NCBI GenBank assembly: GCA_009792885.1
Contig: WMCF01000056.1
Location: forward strand, 1,948,085 to 2,012,084
Source of the DNA: Eremophila alpestris peregrina
Lineage: Eukaryota; Chordata; Aves; Passeriformes; Alaudidae
DNA: 64,000 bases
Direction: 5' to 3'
Position 1 is the first letter of the stretch; each line of letters begins with the position of its first letter. Positions 35,296 through 50,200 of the stretch are shown piece by piece. The translations under genes and the position numbers were made by a program. The notes below the pieces were generated by a model. That model saw only the letters and a program-made list of their open reading frames with translations, did no database searches and was not told where the DNA came from.

Positions 35296-38200
35296 GTAAG
35301 TCGGGACTTCCCCGTCCGCCCCCGCGGGCACCGAGCGCGGCCCGCACCGGCCTCCCGCGGCCCCGCCGCGCCCTCGGGGGACCCGCGGGGCTCCGCGGCC
35401 GGCGGGGCGGGCGGTGCGGGGCGCGGGGGCCGCGCGGTGCCGGCGGGAGCGGGCCCTGTGTCCGCGGAGGGCCTGCGGCGGCCGCCGCTCGCGGGGTGTT
35501 TACGGGGCGCTCGGCCGGACCCCGGCGCCGCCGCTCTGCCCGGGGCCCCGCGGGCGGACGGAGCGGCCCCGCCGGCGGCCGGGCCTCAGCGGCCGGGCCC
35601 CGGAGCCGGGGATGCCTCGCCCGAGCCGGGGGTGCTCCGGGGGGGGATGCAGGGGGGGTGGGAGGCAGCTTTGTTTTTGTACCGGGCGGGGCGGGAGGGG
35701 ACGGGAGAGACGGCCGGGAAATAACAATGGTGAAATAGAAGTGAAAAAAACGGGGTAGGTAGGGTTCGCGGAGGGATGGAAAAATAAATTGGACGAATTT
35801 AACAGCTGTTGTAAAATTACCCCCTCGGAGCGGTGGAAGGGTGGGCAGATGAGCTTATGTTTTTTGTTTTCTGCAGGAGGCTTTGGCAGAGGGAGTGGAG
35901 TGAAGTTGGGAGGTTTAACACAGGTCCTGAGAGCAGCTTTTATAGCCTGGATCAGCTCTGAAACTGAAAACGGGAGAGTTTGCACTGCACATTGTAACAC
36001 GGCCCTTCCAGCAGACGCTTACATGTGTAATTTTTAGGGCAAATCCGCAGGCAGGAGAAGGATTTGTGTTACCCCTCCTGCGGTGGGACATGCCCTTTTT
36101 TTAATTTCCAAAGGAGTGCGGTTGTTTTGGCTTCAGCGCTTTGTTAGGCAATTGTTTGATTAGAGTAACATGATTAAACATATCATTGATGGAAATTAAG
36201 AAAGAACTGCAGGGAAACAGTTGTAAGGCTGCTTCCCAGTTAATGACAAAATGAGTAAGAGTTAACAAGGTAATAGGGTTTTTGCATTAGCAAAGGTACA
36301 GCGAGCTTGAGAGGAAGTTTTAAAATAGCACGTTTCACTTTTCATTGGAAAAATAAAATAGTTCAGTTGTGAGGCAGAAAAATACCCTGAAAATGGATAT
36401 TCCCCATCCAGATTGAGTGTAGCACCATGGCTGGTCCTGTTGGGATGGTTCGAATTGTTGACATCCTCTAATGTTGTTGTTCTTAATAATCAGTGTAATT
36501 GAAGCAAGGCAAAGGATAAAATACATCACCTGCCATTCTTTATATAAGAAAATACATGTTCCTTTCTAAAAAATAAAAAAATAAGTAAGTGATACTGGGC
36601 AAGTTTGCATTATTTTCCAAGACTTGATAGGTAGAAGAGGAAGGCTTTAAAATAATGTGTGTAAAAATTCTACTGTTTTGGTACTTTGGAGCCATAGCAG
36701 ATTGTGAATGAAAACTCCCTTTTAAATTTTTTTTTATTTTATTTTGTTTTTAAGTGGGAAAGCTTTTGTGATGGGGTCAGTCTGGGAGTGCTGGGCAGGT
36801 CTGTAGGGAGGAGCTGATTTTGAACATTCAGTTCAAACTTAGAGGAGGGGAAAGTGGATGAGGAGCCACCACATTCCCTCCATCTCCTTGGGGTGCAAAC
36901 CCAGGGAATCAGACTTTGGTAGGCTTGGCTTTTACAGTGCAGAAATTGTGAATGGCAGAAGCTGAGTTAAGCTTTTTTTTTTGTTGAACTTTAATTAGCA
37001 GAGCAATTTTTCTTTATTGGTAAGTGAAGGAACATTTTATGTGTTATTACTGATAAATTGAGTTCTCTTTGTAATTTGTTCTGAAAGCAGAAATTACTTC
37101 TTTATTTTTCCTAGCTGAAATGACATTTCCTTTATCACTCTTCACCTCTGTGATTTTTTTGGACTTATGAAATGTACAGTGTGTATTTTCCCTCTTTTAA
37201 TTCATACAGGCACTGTGCCTTTTCAGGTGAGCCAGATGAATTTTTCTGTGGTTGAGGCTTGTTAAAGTCATGGCTTAAAGACTTGAAAGATTGTAATAGC
37301 TGATTTTGTTGAGGGTTTTTTTGTCTATTTTGGGATTTTTTTGATTTGCTTGTTTGGGGGCTTGTTTCTACCTCTTCCCATCAAACTAAAACTTAAAGTG
37401 AGATGTGGAAGAAGCATCTTATTCTTTAATTTATCCCAGTTCTGCTTCTTCATGTGTTATGGAGGATCCTCTTCCTTTGTGAAATCTCACTTCTCAACTT
37501 TCAGAGAAGTTCCTGGTGGGCTTTGGGATCAGTGTGAGTAGATCTGGTTGTAGAAGGGCTGTGGTTTGGAGAGAGCTTCTGCTCAAAGGCTGGATTCAAA
37601 GAGAAATTCTCATCTCAAAAAATGTGAGTCAGAGTGTCTGGAAAGCTTGAAGAGGGGATATTCCCAGATTGCTAAGGTACAGCTCTAGTGCTTGAGAGAT
37701 GTGGAGAGCCTGATGCAAATCACTTCACCTGTTTGTGCTTCCTTTTGAAGGAATTTAAATGAGGGATGGTGAATCTTACTAACTTGTAAGTTATGAGTCC
37801 TGACGCCTGTGGATGAAAGAGCCCATGGAGGAGCTGGGCAGTAAAATTACTGATGTTTTCCAACTCTGTTAATTTAATAGTCTGATGAAATATTTTCTCC
37901 ATTGCTGACAATTATTTTTATTAGCCAAATACCCTTTGCATTTATAGCTGGATTTTCTTTCTGACTTCTGGTGTGTTGGTTTGTTTATCTTTTTATTTGT
38001 TATTTAGTGCCATTTTATATTTGCTACTCAACATTATTCTTGGTGTTTTCATTTTAGTAATGGGAGAAACAATTGCTGGAGTAATTGATGTTATTAAAGC
38101 CCTTGAATCTCTCACCTCACTGGCATCCCCTGCTGAGGTCAGTGGGACCTCACAGGTCTGGTAGCAGGAGTGAAATCTGAATTTAAAAAGTCTTTGGAAT

Positions 38201-41200
38201 CAATTTGGATCCATTCCCTGTGTACAGCCTGAGTAACTAGGGAAAGTGGTGGGAGCTGGCTTGGAGCAGGAGCAGGAAGGATGGTGTGACACTGCTCTGG
38301 CTGAGGGATGGAGTGGTTGGACAGCTGGAATTCCCCTGCCTGGGGGATCAGTAGGCCAAGAATCCCAGCGAGCCTCAGCCCTGTCCTGACGTCTCTCCTG
38401 GCACTGCTGAAGCCTTCTTCCTGGAAGGAAGCAGATCCCCAGTGTTCCTCTCAGTGCTGTGCTGCCAGTGGCTCATCATGGGGGGAAAATTCCAAATTCT
38501 GTAATCCCAAGCCTCCCTCCTGCTCGTATTGCAGCTGTTGAATCCTTTCTCGCTTCTTGTGCTGAGATGCTGTGGCAAAATCTCATTTTCACTGTGTGGT
38601 ACATGTATTTTTCCCCCCCATAAATGGAAGGATTATGGGTTAGATTTTCAGAACAAACAAGACCTTCCTTTTTCATTCTTGTTTATCTTGCTATCTCTTC
38701 CGTGGCCTTTGGCAGCAAGGCAGCACTTGTTTATGTGTATCAATGACATATATTTAAAGCCATGGTACTTTATATGTTGGATTTCTTCCTCCTCTTAGTG
38801 CAGATTTCTGTGGTTGCCATTCTTTTTCAACAAGGAAGAGAGAATGTTTTAAAAGAGACTGGTTTTTCAAAAGTTTCCATGCAGCATTTGGTATGGAATT
38901 TAAAAAAATCTGAAGGAACGCTTGGTCTTCTGGAGATACTGACTGGGAAAATAAACATTTGTTTTCCCCAAATGATTTAGGGTGGGAGAAAATAACTAAA
39001 CTTCATAGACAGGGAAATTTGGAGTCTGCAGGGTCAGAGGCTGCTCCACAGGAACAGGCCAGGTTCTGGGGATTTCATTATGGTGACACTGATATGTGAC
39101 TCAGGTTCCTTATTCCAAACCAGTCTTGCTTACTGAGCTTTTCTCTTCACACGAATGTTTACAACATGAGGCTTCCAACAGAGGCAATCACTCATGTCTG
39201 AGAAACACAGAAAAGTCAGTGTTACTGTAGGAAAAGAAGGGATTGGGAATTTAAGCAGGGAGATTGTAATTACCCATGGGTGAGAATTTGTTTTTCTGTT
39301 GCATTTCTATTGCACTGCCAGTTGAAGTTAAGGGATACTTAATGGAGCTATAATGTAATACCCAAATATTCCTCTATAATTTTATATGCAAATTCATTGT
39401 TGTAAATTAGAAATGGACTGGTTATTCAGTCTTTTCTCAGAGTCCTCCATAATACCAAATTACAGCCTTATTACAGGAAAGCCAGATAAGAAATTACAGA
39501 TTTCAATCTTTTTCCACCTTAAATGTAATTTTACTACACTGAGAGGTTCCATTTCATAACTACAAAGTTTGGGTGGTGGCTGTGGCCCCATCCTACTTCC
39601 AAATGAGTACAAACTAGCAGATTTTCTGAGTGGCATAGAGTCTTTTTCAGATGTTAGAAGGCTTGAACTGTAGCAGGAAGGTAATTTAGAATGAATAGCT
39701 CAGAACTACACAGGTTTTCCAAGAAAGAGTGGATACACAGTGCTGCTGAGCTGATGGCAAGAAGTTTTGTAGGTGATGTTTTGTAGAGAAATGTTTTGGA
39801 GATGTGACTGGGAGTTGTTTTGCTATTTGTTGCTTTTAGTCCTGAGAAATATCACTTGCATCAAGAATGATGTGTCTGAGGTGAATGTGTTGAATCTTTG
39901 GCTTATGTGTGGTTTGAGGAAATAAGTTTCATGCTCCTATTTGTAAGCAGTAGCAAGGCTACTGATTCTTGGAGCTGAATGATGAAATATTGGAAGGAAA
40001 AGTAACAGTAGGTTTGTGTTTGGTATGAAATTTTGAATGTTGTGGCGGCAGGAAGTGAAGGATGGAAATGTGAGCAGTGTGTGGACTCCTCTGAGCTGGT
40101 TTTATGGTAGTTAGGGTAAGTGTTACTTAGAAATGATCTTTCAGTCTGTGAATTTCATGGTCTGGGTTTTTTTCCTCCCCATAGTTATATATAGCAAAAA
40201 TACTGTATTCACGAAAACACTAAAAATTATGGTGCTTAAATATGCTTAAAAGGTCTTTCATAGCCCTTCAGACCCCACTGGCAAGAGGGAAATCTGTAAC
40301 ATGAGCTGTTTTTGAGAATCTTGCTTGTTAGTAATGTGGCACGAGTGTTTAATTTGCTGGAAAATGTTTAGTGGTTCAGCAAACCAAGAAGGTAACAAAT
40401 CTTTGTGGCCATCATAAATGGAGAATGCCACAAATGAAAAGCGTGGTGGTTTTGGCAGCATGTAAAATAACACTTCTCCCCTATGTATCTGTTCACTTAA
40501 TGTAAGGCAATCTCTATTTTTTTAAAGTGAAAATTTCATTTTATCCTGGGGTAATTTTGGGAGGACAGGGATGGGCAGTTGGCCTCTGTTCCCAAGTGAT
40601 GTTCCTTCATGGGTCTCAACTAAATTCCCCCTCGGCTGGGATTCCCAAATACTGTTGGACTAGCCAAGATAGCTGCCTTGCATCTGCTCCTCTGCTATCT
40701 TGGGAGCCAGAATTTGTTGGATTTCTCTCATTATCTACACGGGGAGGTCGTTAAGGGGAGAGTTCTTTGCATACTTGGGAATCTGTGCTAACACAGTGCT
40801 GTGGCTCTTTTATTCCAGCCATGTTTTCGATTATGGTTGTTTGTGCAAATGGTTTTGAGGTAACTGTGCTCCAGCCATATCTTGAGACACTCACACGTTT
40901 GGAATGGTGCAGGACATTTGTTTTGTCGTTTGAACTGACTGATATTACTTGGCTGTAGCTTTGTTTATATTTGTTTGGCTGGGCTAGACACTGCTCCTCA
41001 GCTTCCCAAGTTTTGTCAGGATTATGCCATTAACCACAGCAGGATCGTTGCTCATTCCTGCTGATGCTGTTCTTTGAGTGGGGTTTCAGATACGTGACTG
41101 AATCACTAATGTTCGTTTCAAAAGGAATGAGGAGGGCCAGTTCTGTTGGGAAATGTGTTCTGGATACACTTGTGGTGTTGCTCATAGGGTTTGCTGTGAG

Positions 41201-44200
41201 GGGAGGGCTTGGGAATCCATATTCTATTCTTGAAAGAGTCTAAAAATTGAACCTGTTTGTACTACCATAGTCAGGGATTTGAGGAGAGGAGCCAGGGACG
41301 TTGTAAAAGCATTATCCATATGCAGAAAAGTTAATTAAAATACAGAGTTACAACACAACTCCCCAAACTAGACTTAGCTACATTATGCCGAGCTATTTGA
41401 AGCATGGTCATGTAAAAATGAATTTCAAAGGTTATTTACAACAAAGATAGCAGTTTCCAGAGGTGGAGGGTTAGTTACTGCTTTGAACTTTCAAAACTGT
41501 GCACAAAAATACCATGTACAGTTACATAATAGGCATGGTTTGGGGAAAGATGTGTTTGGAGGAGCTGTGGGTGGCATGATTGTGTTATTAAATCTGTTAC
41601 GGTAGGACCCTTTTGTGCTAAGCACTGTGTAAATGCGTAACAGGAATCTCACTCACAGTATTATTCACTACTATCATAAATTTAAGTTCATTATAAAGCT
41701 GCAGTGAAGGCTGAGGTATATTGAAAGGAAATTTTTCTCTTTTGTGCCACAATGTTCTGGCTGATTCCTCTGCTCAGTTTGTGACCTGTGAAATGTACCT
41801 GGTATTCAGCATGAAGAATTTTTACAATCTCTTGCCTTTTGAACAGATTGAAAGAGTGATTCATATTTTGCATCTCAAACAGCAAATGAACTTGGGGCTT
41901 TTATTATTTCACCTTTTATCCAACTGTAAAACTGTGATAGATACCTGTAGCACCTGCACTTGCCCTGGGGATCAAAGCTGTGCTTTTCAGCCAGCTCTGC
42001 TCCCAGGAGGGTGTTGCCTTGCAGTATCAGATCATGTCAGGAGTGGAGAAAGTTCTTGTGTGAAAGTTTGACATTTGAGGGGAAGACTGTTTCAGCATTG
42101 TTGCAATGTCCTGTTAAGAAGAGAAAATGGGGATTGAGCCACTAAATTTTGGAGCTGCTGAGCTGCTGGGGGTGGAGAAGCGTTTGCATGGAGTTTTTGA
42201 AATGGGAATATGCTGTGATAAATAATTTCCTAGTTTAAGAACACTTTTATTTCTGAAATCCAAATACAGCTGTATTAGATGAAGCTGTGAATTGAACATG
42301 AGACTTAGAGTTAGGAACTGCTAATTCTGAGTCTGTCTCTGAGACTGAATAAATTGGTGAATTTGGCAAATGAACTATGGTCAAGTGCTCTGTGCAGACA
42401 GTGCTGCATGAGTGGCAGCTTCAGTGAGCACTGGGAAACTTTGTGATGTGTTTTTGCATTTAATCTGCTGAAATATATTTGTAAATCTAGTGATATGTGT
42501 CCTGTGTTGAAATGATGCTTGGGAATCTTTGACTCCCCTCTGCATTCCTTGGGAGCACAGTTTGGCACTTGCTTGGCGTTTTGAAAATGATGTGACACAT
42601 GTTTAGTCACATCGACACAGATGTGGCTGTATCACAGAGCAGACATTTCTCAGAGAGGACTTCTGGCACTGCCTTATGACTCAGTGGAGAATAATATTAG
42701 GAATTGCAGGACTGGGTAAGTCCTTAAGATGAGTAGTGTTCATTTTTTGGTCAACATTATTACTAAACCCTAGAGCAGAGACAGGGACAAGGCCATATTC
42801 TGTTATTCAAGTGTTGAGAAGAGAGGTTCTGACACAGTTTGGAAAGCTGTGCATGATAGTGTTTAATCCAGCTTTTAGAATATGGATATTGTTCTGTAAA
42901 GTGTGTTTGGGTTTGAGTCTTGTAGGTTGGTGCTGCTCCATGGAGAGCTGGCTGCTCGTGCAGTGCTGATTCTTCCCTTTGTTTTTCTCTGGCAAATTTC
43001 ATTAAGAGAAGCAAAGATTGAATTACTTTTCTAATGCATTTTTTTAAAGTAAGTAGTTGGTGATGTTGTTATGGGGATAAAATGGTAACCATGGGACAAT
43101 ATTTCAATTAAAATGCCCTCATCTTGGGTAAGTGTGAGAAACTCTATCCTCAAAAAGTAGTGTGAACATAGACTTATAAGGAGTACCCATTCCTGTTGTT
43201 AACCAGTTATTATGAAATATTGTTTACGTAAAGATTTTCTAGGAAGGAGCCAAAAACTTTAGGTGGGGCAGAAGCACCACCTATTATTATGTTACCTGAT
43301 GCTTACTGTGACATATTCCTCATTTCACTGGGTTATTGCTTGCCAGATTTTAATTATTTGGGTTGAAATTTCCCATGGTAGGTGTCTCTCATAGTCTGAC
43401 TTTTTGGGTGCTTGAGGAGAGAAAGGTTCTGCCAACATGATTCCATCTTTTCTAGAAATTGGGCAAAACATTTTCTTATGTTCATGATAAATTAGAAAAG
43501 AAGTAAGGTAATGACCTATAGTGCTGCTTTGTGAAAAGTTGAGATGTGTTGTATAATTATTGTATAATGTTTCTGCCAAGGATGTACTTGTGATCAACCT
43601 TGTGAAAATCTCAGCATTGGTCAAATCAGCATTAAGTACAAATGTAAAAGATAATCCCTGCAGTGAATATGCTTCAGCTAAACAGGATTCTCTGTAAATT
43701 GAAGGCTGGGGCTCCTGCATTCCTCCCTGGTGTGATTTTGGATAAAATTGAGAGCAAAGAAAATTCCCTTTCTGTTCTCCTGATACCAAGTTCCTCGTTC
43801 CTCCCATCTCTACCTTCCTGCAGCACAGAGGGAGCAGCAACTGGATTTAAACAGAAGGTGCAGAATGCAGATTTTTGCAGAATTATGTACAATAAGTGGA
43901 GAGATGGGGGTGGTTGAATGAGGAGAATGAGATTGAAAAATATTAGTATTCAAAAGAAATAGAAGGGAGGCTGTGCAGTGTGGGTACATATGATTTATTT
44001 TATAATGCTGATACAGTTGTTTGTTGGAATACAGTTTTGCTATCTGCATAAATTAGAAAATGTTTCTGAAATGGAGTAGGGAATAGCAAAAAAGGAGAAG
44101 GCAAATCCTACTTAAGCCCCATCTTTGCTGCACTTCAGTTTCTGTATTTGTAATGAATTTTCCCATGTGATGTAGAGAAATGCTGGATACTCCTAAATCA

Positions 44201-47200
44201 CACTGCAGACACCAGGTGCTCTGCTTTGGTCATGTAAAAAGGCTGTACAGTACAGGCAGAGCATAATGGGGAGGAGAAATCACTTCCACATCTCTTAATG
44301 TGAATATAACAAGTTTATAGAAACTTTTGCCTTGTGTATTCTTATCTTAATTCTCTGTAAAATGGGAATATTGTCAGAATGATGAAGGTATTTTCTTAAT
44401 TCTTGTAAAGTGGTCAGTCACAGTATTGTAGGCATTATTGAAAAGTTAATGAAAACATTAAAATGCTGTCTTTTGAATAAATTTGAGTAGCATGCAGTAA
44501 ATAAGGCCTCAAACTGAAGTATTTCACTGGATATCCAATAAGCAGCAGCCTTGTTCTGCCCACTCATTCCACCAGGTAGCCCTTGGAAAATGTGCTCTGT
44601 GACTAACACAGTCAAAGGCAATATCATAATAATGCAGGCACACAGGAGGCCAGCATAAGCTTGTACAGATGCTTTTGTCCTCACACAACCTCAGAGGATC
44701 GAACTTTACAACCCAGTATTTGTTCTGTGAAGTTAATGAATGCAATATGTGTGTATGTATTTGCTTTGTTTAAATAGGAGCCTTGTATCTGTTGGCTGTG
44801 AATTGCTTTCAGGCAGCACCAGCACATGTCACAGAGATGCAGTGCTTGGACTTGCCAAGTATTTTGCTTAGTTTCATCAGGACAGGTGATGTTCTCAGAC
44901 AGCTGTGTGAAAAAGGATCTTTTTAAAGGCAGGATGTGAAGGTATTAGGGATGGGGTGGTTGCAAGTGCTGAGGCCATGAGTTATTTCCAGATTTTGAGC
45001 CAAAGATAGCCAGTCTGTCCATGCCTGAGTGTGGCTGCTGCTGGCTGCACAGATTGTCCTTTCGCTGCTATTTCCAAAACAAAAATAAAGGAGATTAGTA
45101 AAGGTAATAAAGTGTTAATAATCACTTAGTAGTCTGTACTGAAGTCATAACTGGCATGCAAAAAAATGTAACTTGTTACTATCTGTGATGTATGCAAAGT
45201 GGTTTAAAGCCTGCAGAGGATCCAGATGCAGAAGGCATTTGCTCTTAATCTTAATTGCCTCTGTCGTTATGTGAGTGATAAACCACCCACAGGCTCTTGT
45301 TCCTTTTTCAAGAAACGTGGTTGTGTTTATTCTGTACTTTTAACTTTACAGGATCAGACTCAAAGCTTCATTTATGTGGCCAGAGATCACTTGCCCTCCT
45401 CACTTATGGTGCTGTCTCTGATTTTTCAATGTGAAGGATAGGCTAAGCATTTAGCAGTCAGGGGCATCATGAACCTGTTCTTTCCCCTTTTTCCCTTCCC
45501 CAAACAGGCATATCATGTTCCTCAGAGGCCTTGGAGCAGGATTCTTGCTGCTGTTATGCTATAGATTAAAACCTTGAAATGTGCTTGCCTCATTCTGTAT
45601 GCTCCATTCCAGATTTAACATCATTTTTGGAATTGGAAGTAGGGTCATTTTGCCTGGAGTTGTACAACATTAGCCAAAGTAATCCAGTTACTTCAGAAAA
45701 CTGATTAGATTGTCCTCTCTCAAGGGTGGAGGCTTTTGTATTTGTTCTGTAAGGTGTGCAGTGCATTTCTGAGAACTCCTTAACTGCTATTATGAACTTC
45801 AGCCATAATTGGAATAAATGAGTGCATGAGATCTCTGCTGTTATATTTTTCTTAAAAGAAAAAAAAAAGCCAAAAGCACCTTTCATATAATTCTTTCTTG
45901 CACCCTGTGTATGAAAGGTGCACCATCCTTTTTCTCTTTGTTACTTTGGTACAGTGCACTGCTGTTACCTACTCTCATTTTATTAAATGATTTTTTAGAC
46001 TGGGATTATTTATGATGTGTGTGTCTTGACACTAGGAAAGAGCATTTTTTTCTGTATGTCTCTGTAAGTAATTTCTGTATTTTGTGCAGCTCTATTTTAT
46101 TCCATCCTGCAGGCAGTTTGGGTTTTTATCCTTTTTTTTTTTATCTCAAGGCAAAGATTAGGTTATTTTACCACAATAGGTAAGGAAAATAAATGGGTAT
46201 TTTATTTTGCTGATCTAAAGGTATTTTAGTGGTATTTGGTAATAATACAAAACCAATTGACAGGTAGAGATGCAGGCATGCCTTAAGATGGGATCACAGG
46301 AGATGCCACAGCAACTCTATAATGTGATTCAACAGTGGACAGATTTACTATTCCCTGTTTTAGTGTGTGGGCTGACAAATGCAGTTTGTTTGCAGAGTTT
46401 TGATAGTTCACTTCTAGTGGCCCATGATTTCTAACTGTAATGTTGGCATGTTCACAGTAGCTAACTTTTTTATTGTGTCATATTCAATATATAAATTCAG
46501 ATTAAACCCCTGATCTTTCCATACCTATAGAAACTAAAGTATCTTGTCACATTTTTCTTGATAATTTTGAGTGAGAGGGAGACTATTAATCACAGGGATT
46601 GTAGCCATACCAGCTTTGTGAATTCCCAAATATTACTTGGATATATTATGGAAATAACAATTTTTTTGATGTGTGAATTGCTTACATCTCAGTTTACCAG
46701 TAACCTTTGAGAAAGGGATGGGATGTGCACTGCTTGGGTCTGCAGTCTAAAAAGTTTGGAAACTCTGCTTTAGTGAAGCCTGGAGACTGTTGGATGGATC
46801 ATGGAGCAGTTAAACTGATGAATGCAGCCTATGGCATTGACTGTTACGGGCAAGAAAAATAAATAAGACTTTTCTTTCACTGGTGAGTGACACTTTGCCA
46901 CAGCTCTTGATGGTAAATGGCAGCACGTGGCAGTAATTGATGGGGTAACTGATGTCTTGCTATCAGTAAGAGGCTGAGTTATAACTTAACCTTTCCCTGG
47001 GTCTGTTATCTGTCTTGTTACACATTTGTCATGAAACCTGCAGCATCTTCAAGACCCTTCAGACTTCAGGGAAATTCAGTTCCAATTGACTTGAAGCTCA
47101 GAAGTTACTGAGGAAGGACAGAGTTACCAGCCTTGTAAATAAATCTAGTAGGTCTCTTCTTGCTCTTAAAAGGAATTGCTGGGAAGTTCTGATAAACCAG

Positions 47201-50200
47201 CTGCCTTTTCTTGAGTATTGCCTGAATTTATGGCATGTTTAAAACTTCTCTCCAGTATGGTGGCTAGCCTTTCCAGTCTGTGAGATGGGCTGAAACATCC
47301 CAAAGGATTGGGGAACAGAGTGCTTTCATTTCTGTGGAGAGGGGCAGGATGAGTGGAATCCTTGCCCTGCTCTCTCAGAGCCTGTGCCGGCTTGACCGCA
47401 ATAGGCAATGGAAGGGCACATCCATCTCCTGCTTTCCTTTCCCTCCCATAACAGGAGGACACGGCTGAATGGCCTTGGCAAGGAGTATTTAGTGCCTATT
47501 TCCCTCAGCAGAGCTGTTGGAAGGGTTATGGATTGTAATGGGAGGCAGCTGGAGAGGCTCTTCCCCTGCATGTTCCCCATGGCAATGGGTCTCATTCATT
47601 TGCTTCACTCTGCGATTCCCAGGATGTGGCTCTTGAAGTAAATTCAATTGACAGTAAATCCCTACCAGTCTCACTGTAGGACTGCAAGTTGAACATCATT
47701 GCTTTAGCATAAATCTTTACAAGAGATGTTAATGTTTGGTTAAAATATGCAAATATTTACTGACTTGTCTACTGTTTGTCAGCTTGGCATGCGAGACCTT
47801 GGATCTGATCCTTCTGTCTTGGCAGACATTGGGAATTTTGCCAGTAACATTAATAGGAACAGCATTGTGCCCTCTAATCTGTTTGTTTATGAAGTACAGC
47901 GAGAGTTATCTGGCTAGATGCTTTACAGTGAATTGAAAAAGCATCTGTTTGAAATTTTTTGAGGATCTCTCACATGCTTTAACTTATTATTATCTTAGTG
48001 TAAGGACCCTTTGATTCCATGAAACACATCAGTAAGATGTGGAGCTGGGAAGTGCACAGTTATGAGTTAAGCTGCTGTGAAACACTGGAATTTTAGTTCA
48101 TGATGTTCTCTCCTCCTACATCGATTTTAATTTGAAGTTGGGCTCATCAGACTGTGGAGTAGTTCTTCAGAGCCTCCTGTGCACCAAGCAGGCGTAGTGT
48201 TTACTTGGAAATAAATGACTGTGTGGATCACGTTGTTTATCACTCTTCCTCCTCAAGCTGTCCCTTCTGCCTATCCCAGCCCCCTCTGCAGCTCTGGAGG
48301 GGAAATCTGCAGCTTTATTTGGAGATTGGATTTTAGTTACTCTTTTCATGTTTGCTTAAAAAACCCATTTGGCAAAAAGGTGGAATACTCATTATTGAGC
48401 CTGAAAATCATTAGTTGTAGGGGAAAAAAAAAAAAAGTCATGTTTAGTTGTAAAAGCCACCAAGGTTTAAGTTACACCAGTTGGAACTAACTAGGTCTTT
48501 GAATTAATATTTTATGGAAGATAAGCTGAGTACAACTTGGCTTTCAATGAAATGCAAGTTCAGTAAGTTCTCTTCTATTTAAGGGCAGGAGTTTTTTTGA
48601 GGTACAAAATATGATGCCAGATTATATATTTATATATATAATTTCTTAGCTGTGTCCACCTATTTTAGATATGCAACTTTAGATAGTGGGAATGTCTCTT
48701 TACTGGTTCTTCAGTATTTTGCAAATGTATTAAACTTCATTAGAGGATAAATTATTTCTCAGAATTGAATTTGGAACTCTTTTGGCATGTGGTTTTCCAG
48801 GTCTCACTGAGAAAATGAATAATCCTGATGTTTGTTCTGTTACATGTTATTATTTTAATTTCAGTTTTGCAGGCAGAAGTGAAGCTCATCAGTAATTTGC
48901 TCAGTTTTGCAAAGAGTTAGGAATAAAGTACAAGCTTTGTGACACTTCAGCTTTCAGTTCTAATCTGTAATAAATTCTACTCTTAGAGTGAATGCAGAAA
49001 TTCCAATTTTATGCCTGAAATCTTGAAAATAGGTATCTGTAGAACTGAAAATAAATTTCTTTTAACAAGTACCTTTATTCCTTGGCTGTTAATTCCATGA
49101 ATACTTCAAGTTTGGAAAAGACCTTGAAGGTTGAGTCCAGCCTTTGACAATTTGCCACTGTGCCAACTAAACTATACTGTGAACTTGTATTTTGAGCACT
49201 TCAGGGATACTGACTCCATCACTTCCCTGCACAGCCCATTCCAATGCTTAACCACTCTTCCAGTGAAGAAATTTTCCCTCATATCCAACCTGAACCTCTC
49301 TTGGTGCAGCTTGAGGCCGTTTCCCCTTGTCCTGTCACTCATTTCCAGGGAGCAGAGCCCGACCCCCACCTGGCCACAACCTCCTTTCAGACAATTGTAG
49401 GGATTGAGAAAGTCCCTCCTGAGCCTCCTTTTCTCCAGGCTGAGCCCAGGAGCTCCCTGAGCTGCTCCTGTCACACTGGTGCCCCAGCCCCTTCCCCAGC
49501 TCTGTTCCACTCTTTGGGGGAAGTGATGAGCCCAGAACTGGACACTGGACTTGAGGTGAGGCATCAGCAGTGCCCAGCAGAGGGGAACAATCACATCCCT
49601 GGTCCTGCTGGGACGTAGGAACTGCTCTGAATGATTTAAATCTAGGTAAGTCAGGTACTTCAACAGACTAGATTTTCAGAAATGGTGGTTGTAATTCACG
49701 TTCACAAGTCTCAGTTGATGATTTAGGGTACAAAAAGTAGGAGAAAAGGTTTCTGAAGTCAGCAGGAAAAGTCAGGTGTTCCCAAGGAACAGTCCAGAGC
49801 ACCTGGATTGGAGTCTGAAGTAGATGGCACAAATACCTAATAAATGTGCTTGTTTGAGTCTGCATGTATGGCTATAGATGGGATTGAAATGAAATCTGAG
49901 AGCCTGAGTGCATAATTTTCCATTATGTTGTCCACATATTGATTTTGTTTCTTATAATTTGATCTTTTCCCAAACAAATTACACTGCAGAGGCTCCTTAT
50001 CTATCAGTGTATCCCATGCACTGTGATTTTTTACACTCTGCAATATCATTGGTGTGATTCAGTTTATCCAACAGCTTGGTCCTCACTGCTCTTGCTTCCA
50101 CTTAATTCACAGGATTTTGCTCAGGGTCAGTTATGTCCTCTGTAGTGCTCTGGAGTCTTCAAATTGACCAAAGAAATGGTGTGGGCAGTGCTGGGTGTGT

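Larger units (their letters stand above)
34745..35720. promoter_or_regulatory. HELZ: CpG island at the HELZ promoter and first intron
   Basis: CpG-dense sequence of almost 1 kb surrounds the HELZ non-coding exon. It includes a pyrimidine-rich (TCCCCGTCCC)-like tract at about 35018-35180, a purine tract with a long A-run at 34860-34900, and G-clusters at 35637-35663. Open frames of 80-167 codons on both strands are explained by composition. Confidence 0.85.

Noticed and set aside
34779..35758. Frames of 80-167 codons around HELZ exon 1
   Set aside because: Low-complexity Arg/Pro/Gly sequence from the CpG island, on both strands and without homology.
49172..49663. Minus-strand frame of 163 codons as a possible gene
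   Set aside because: It lies in the reversed CR1 fragment and is a remnant of non-coding and 3' CR1 sequence.
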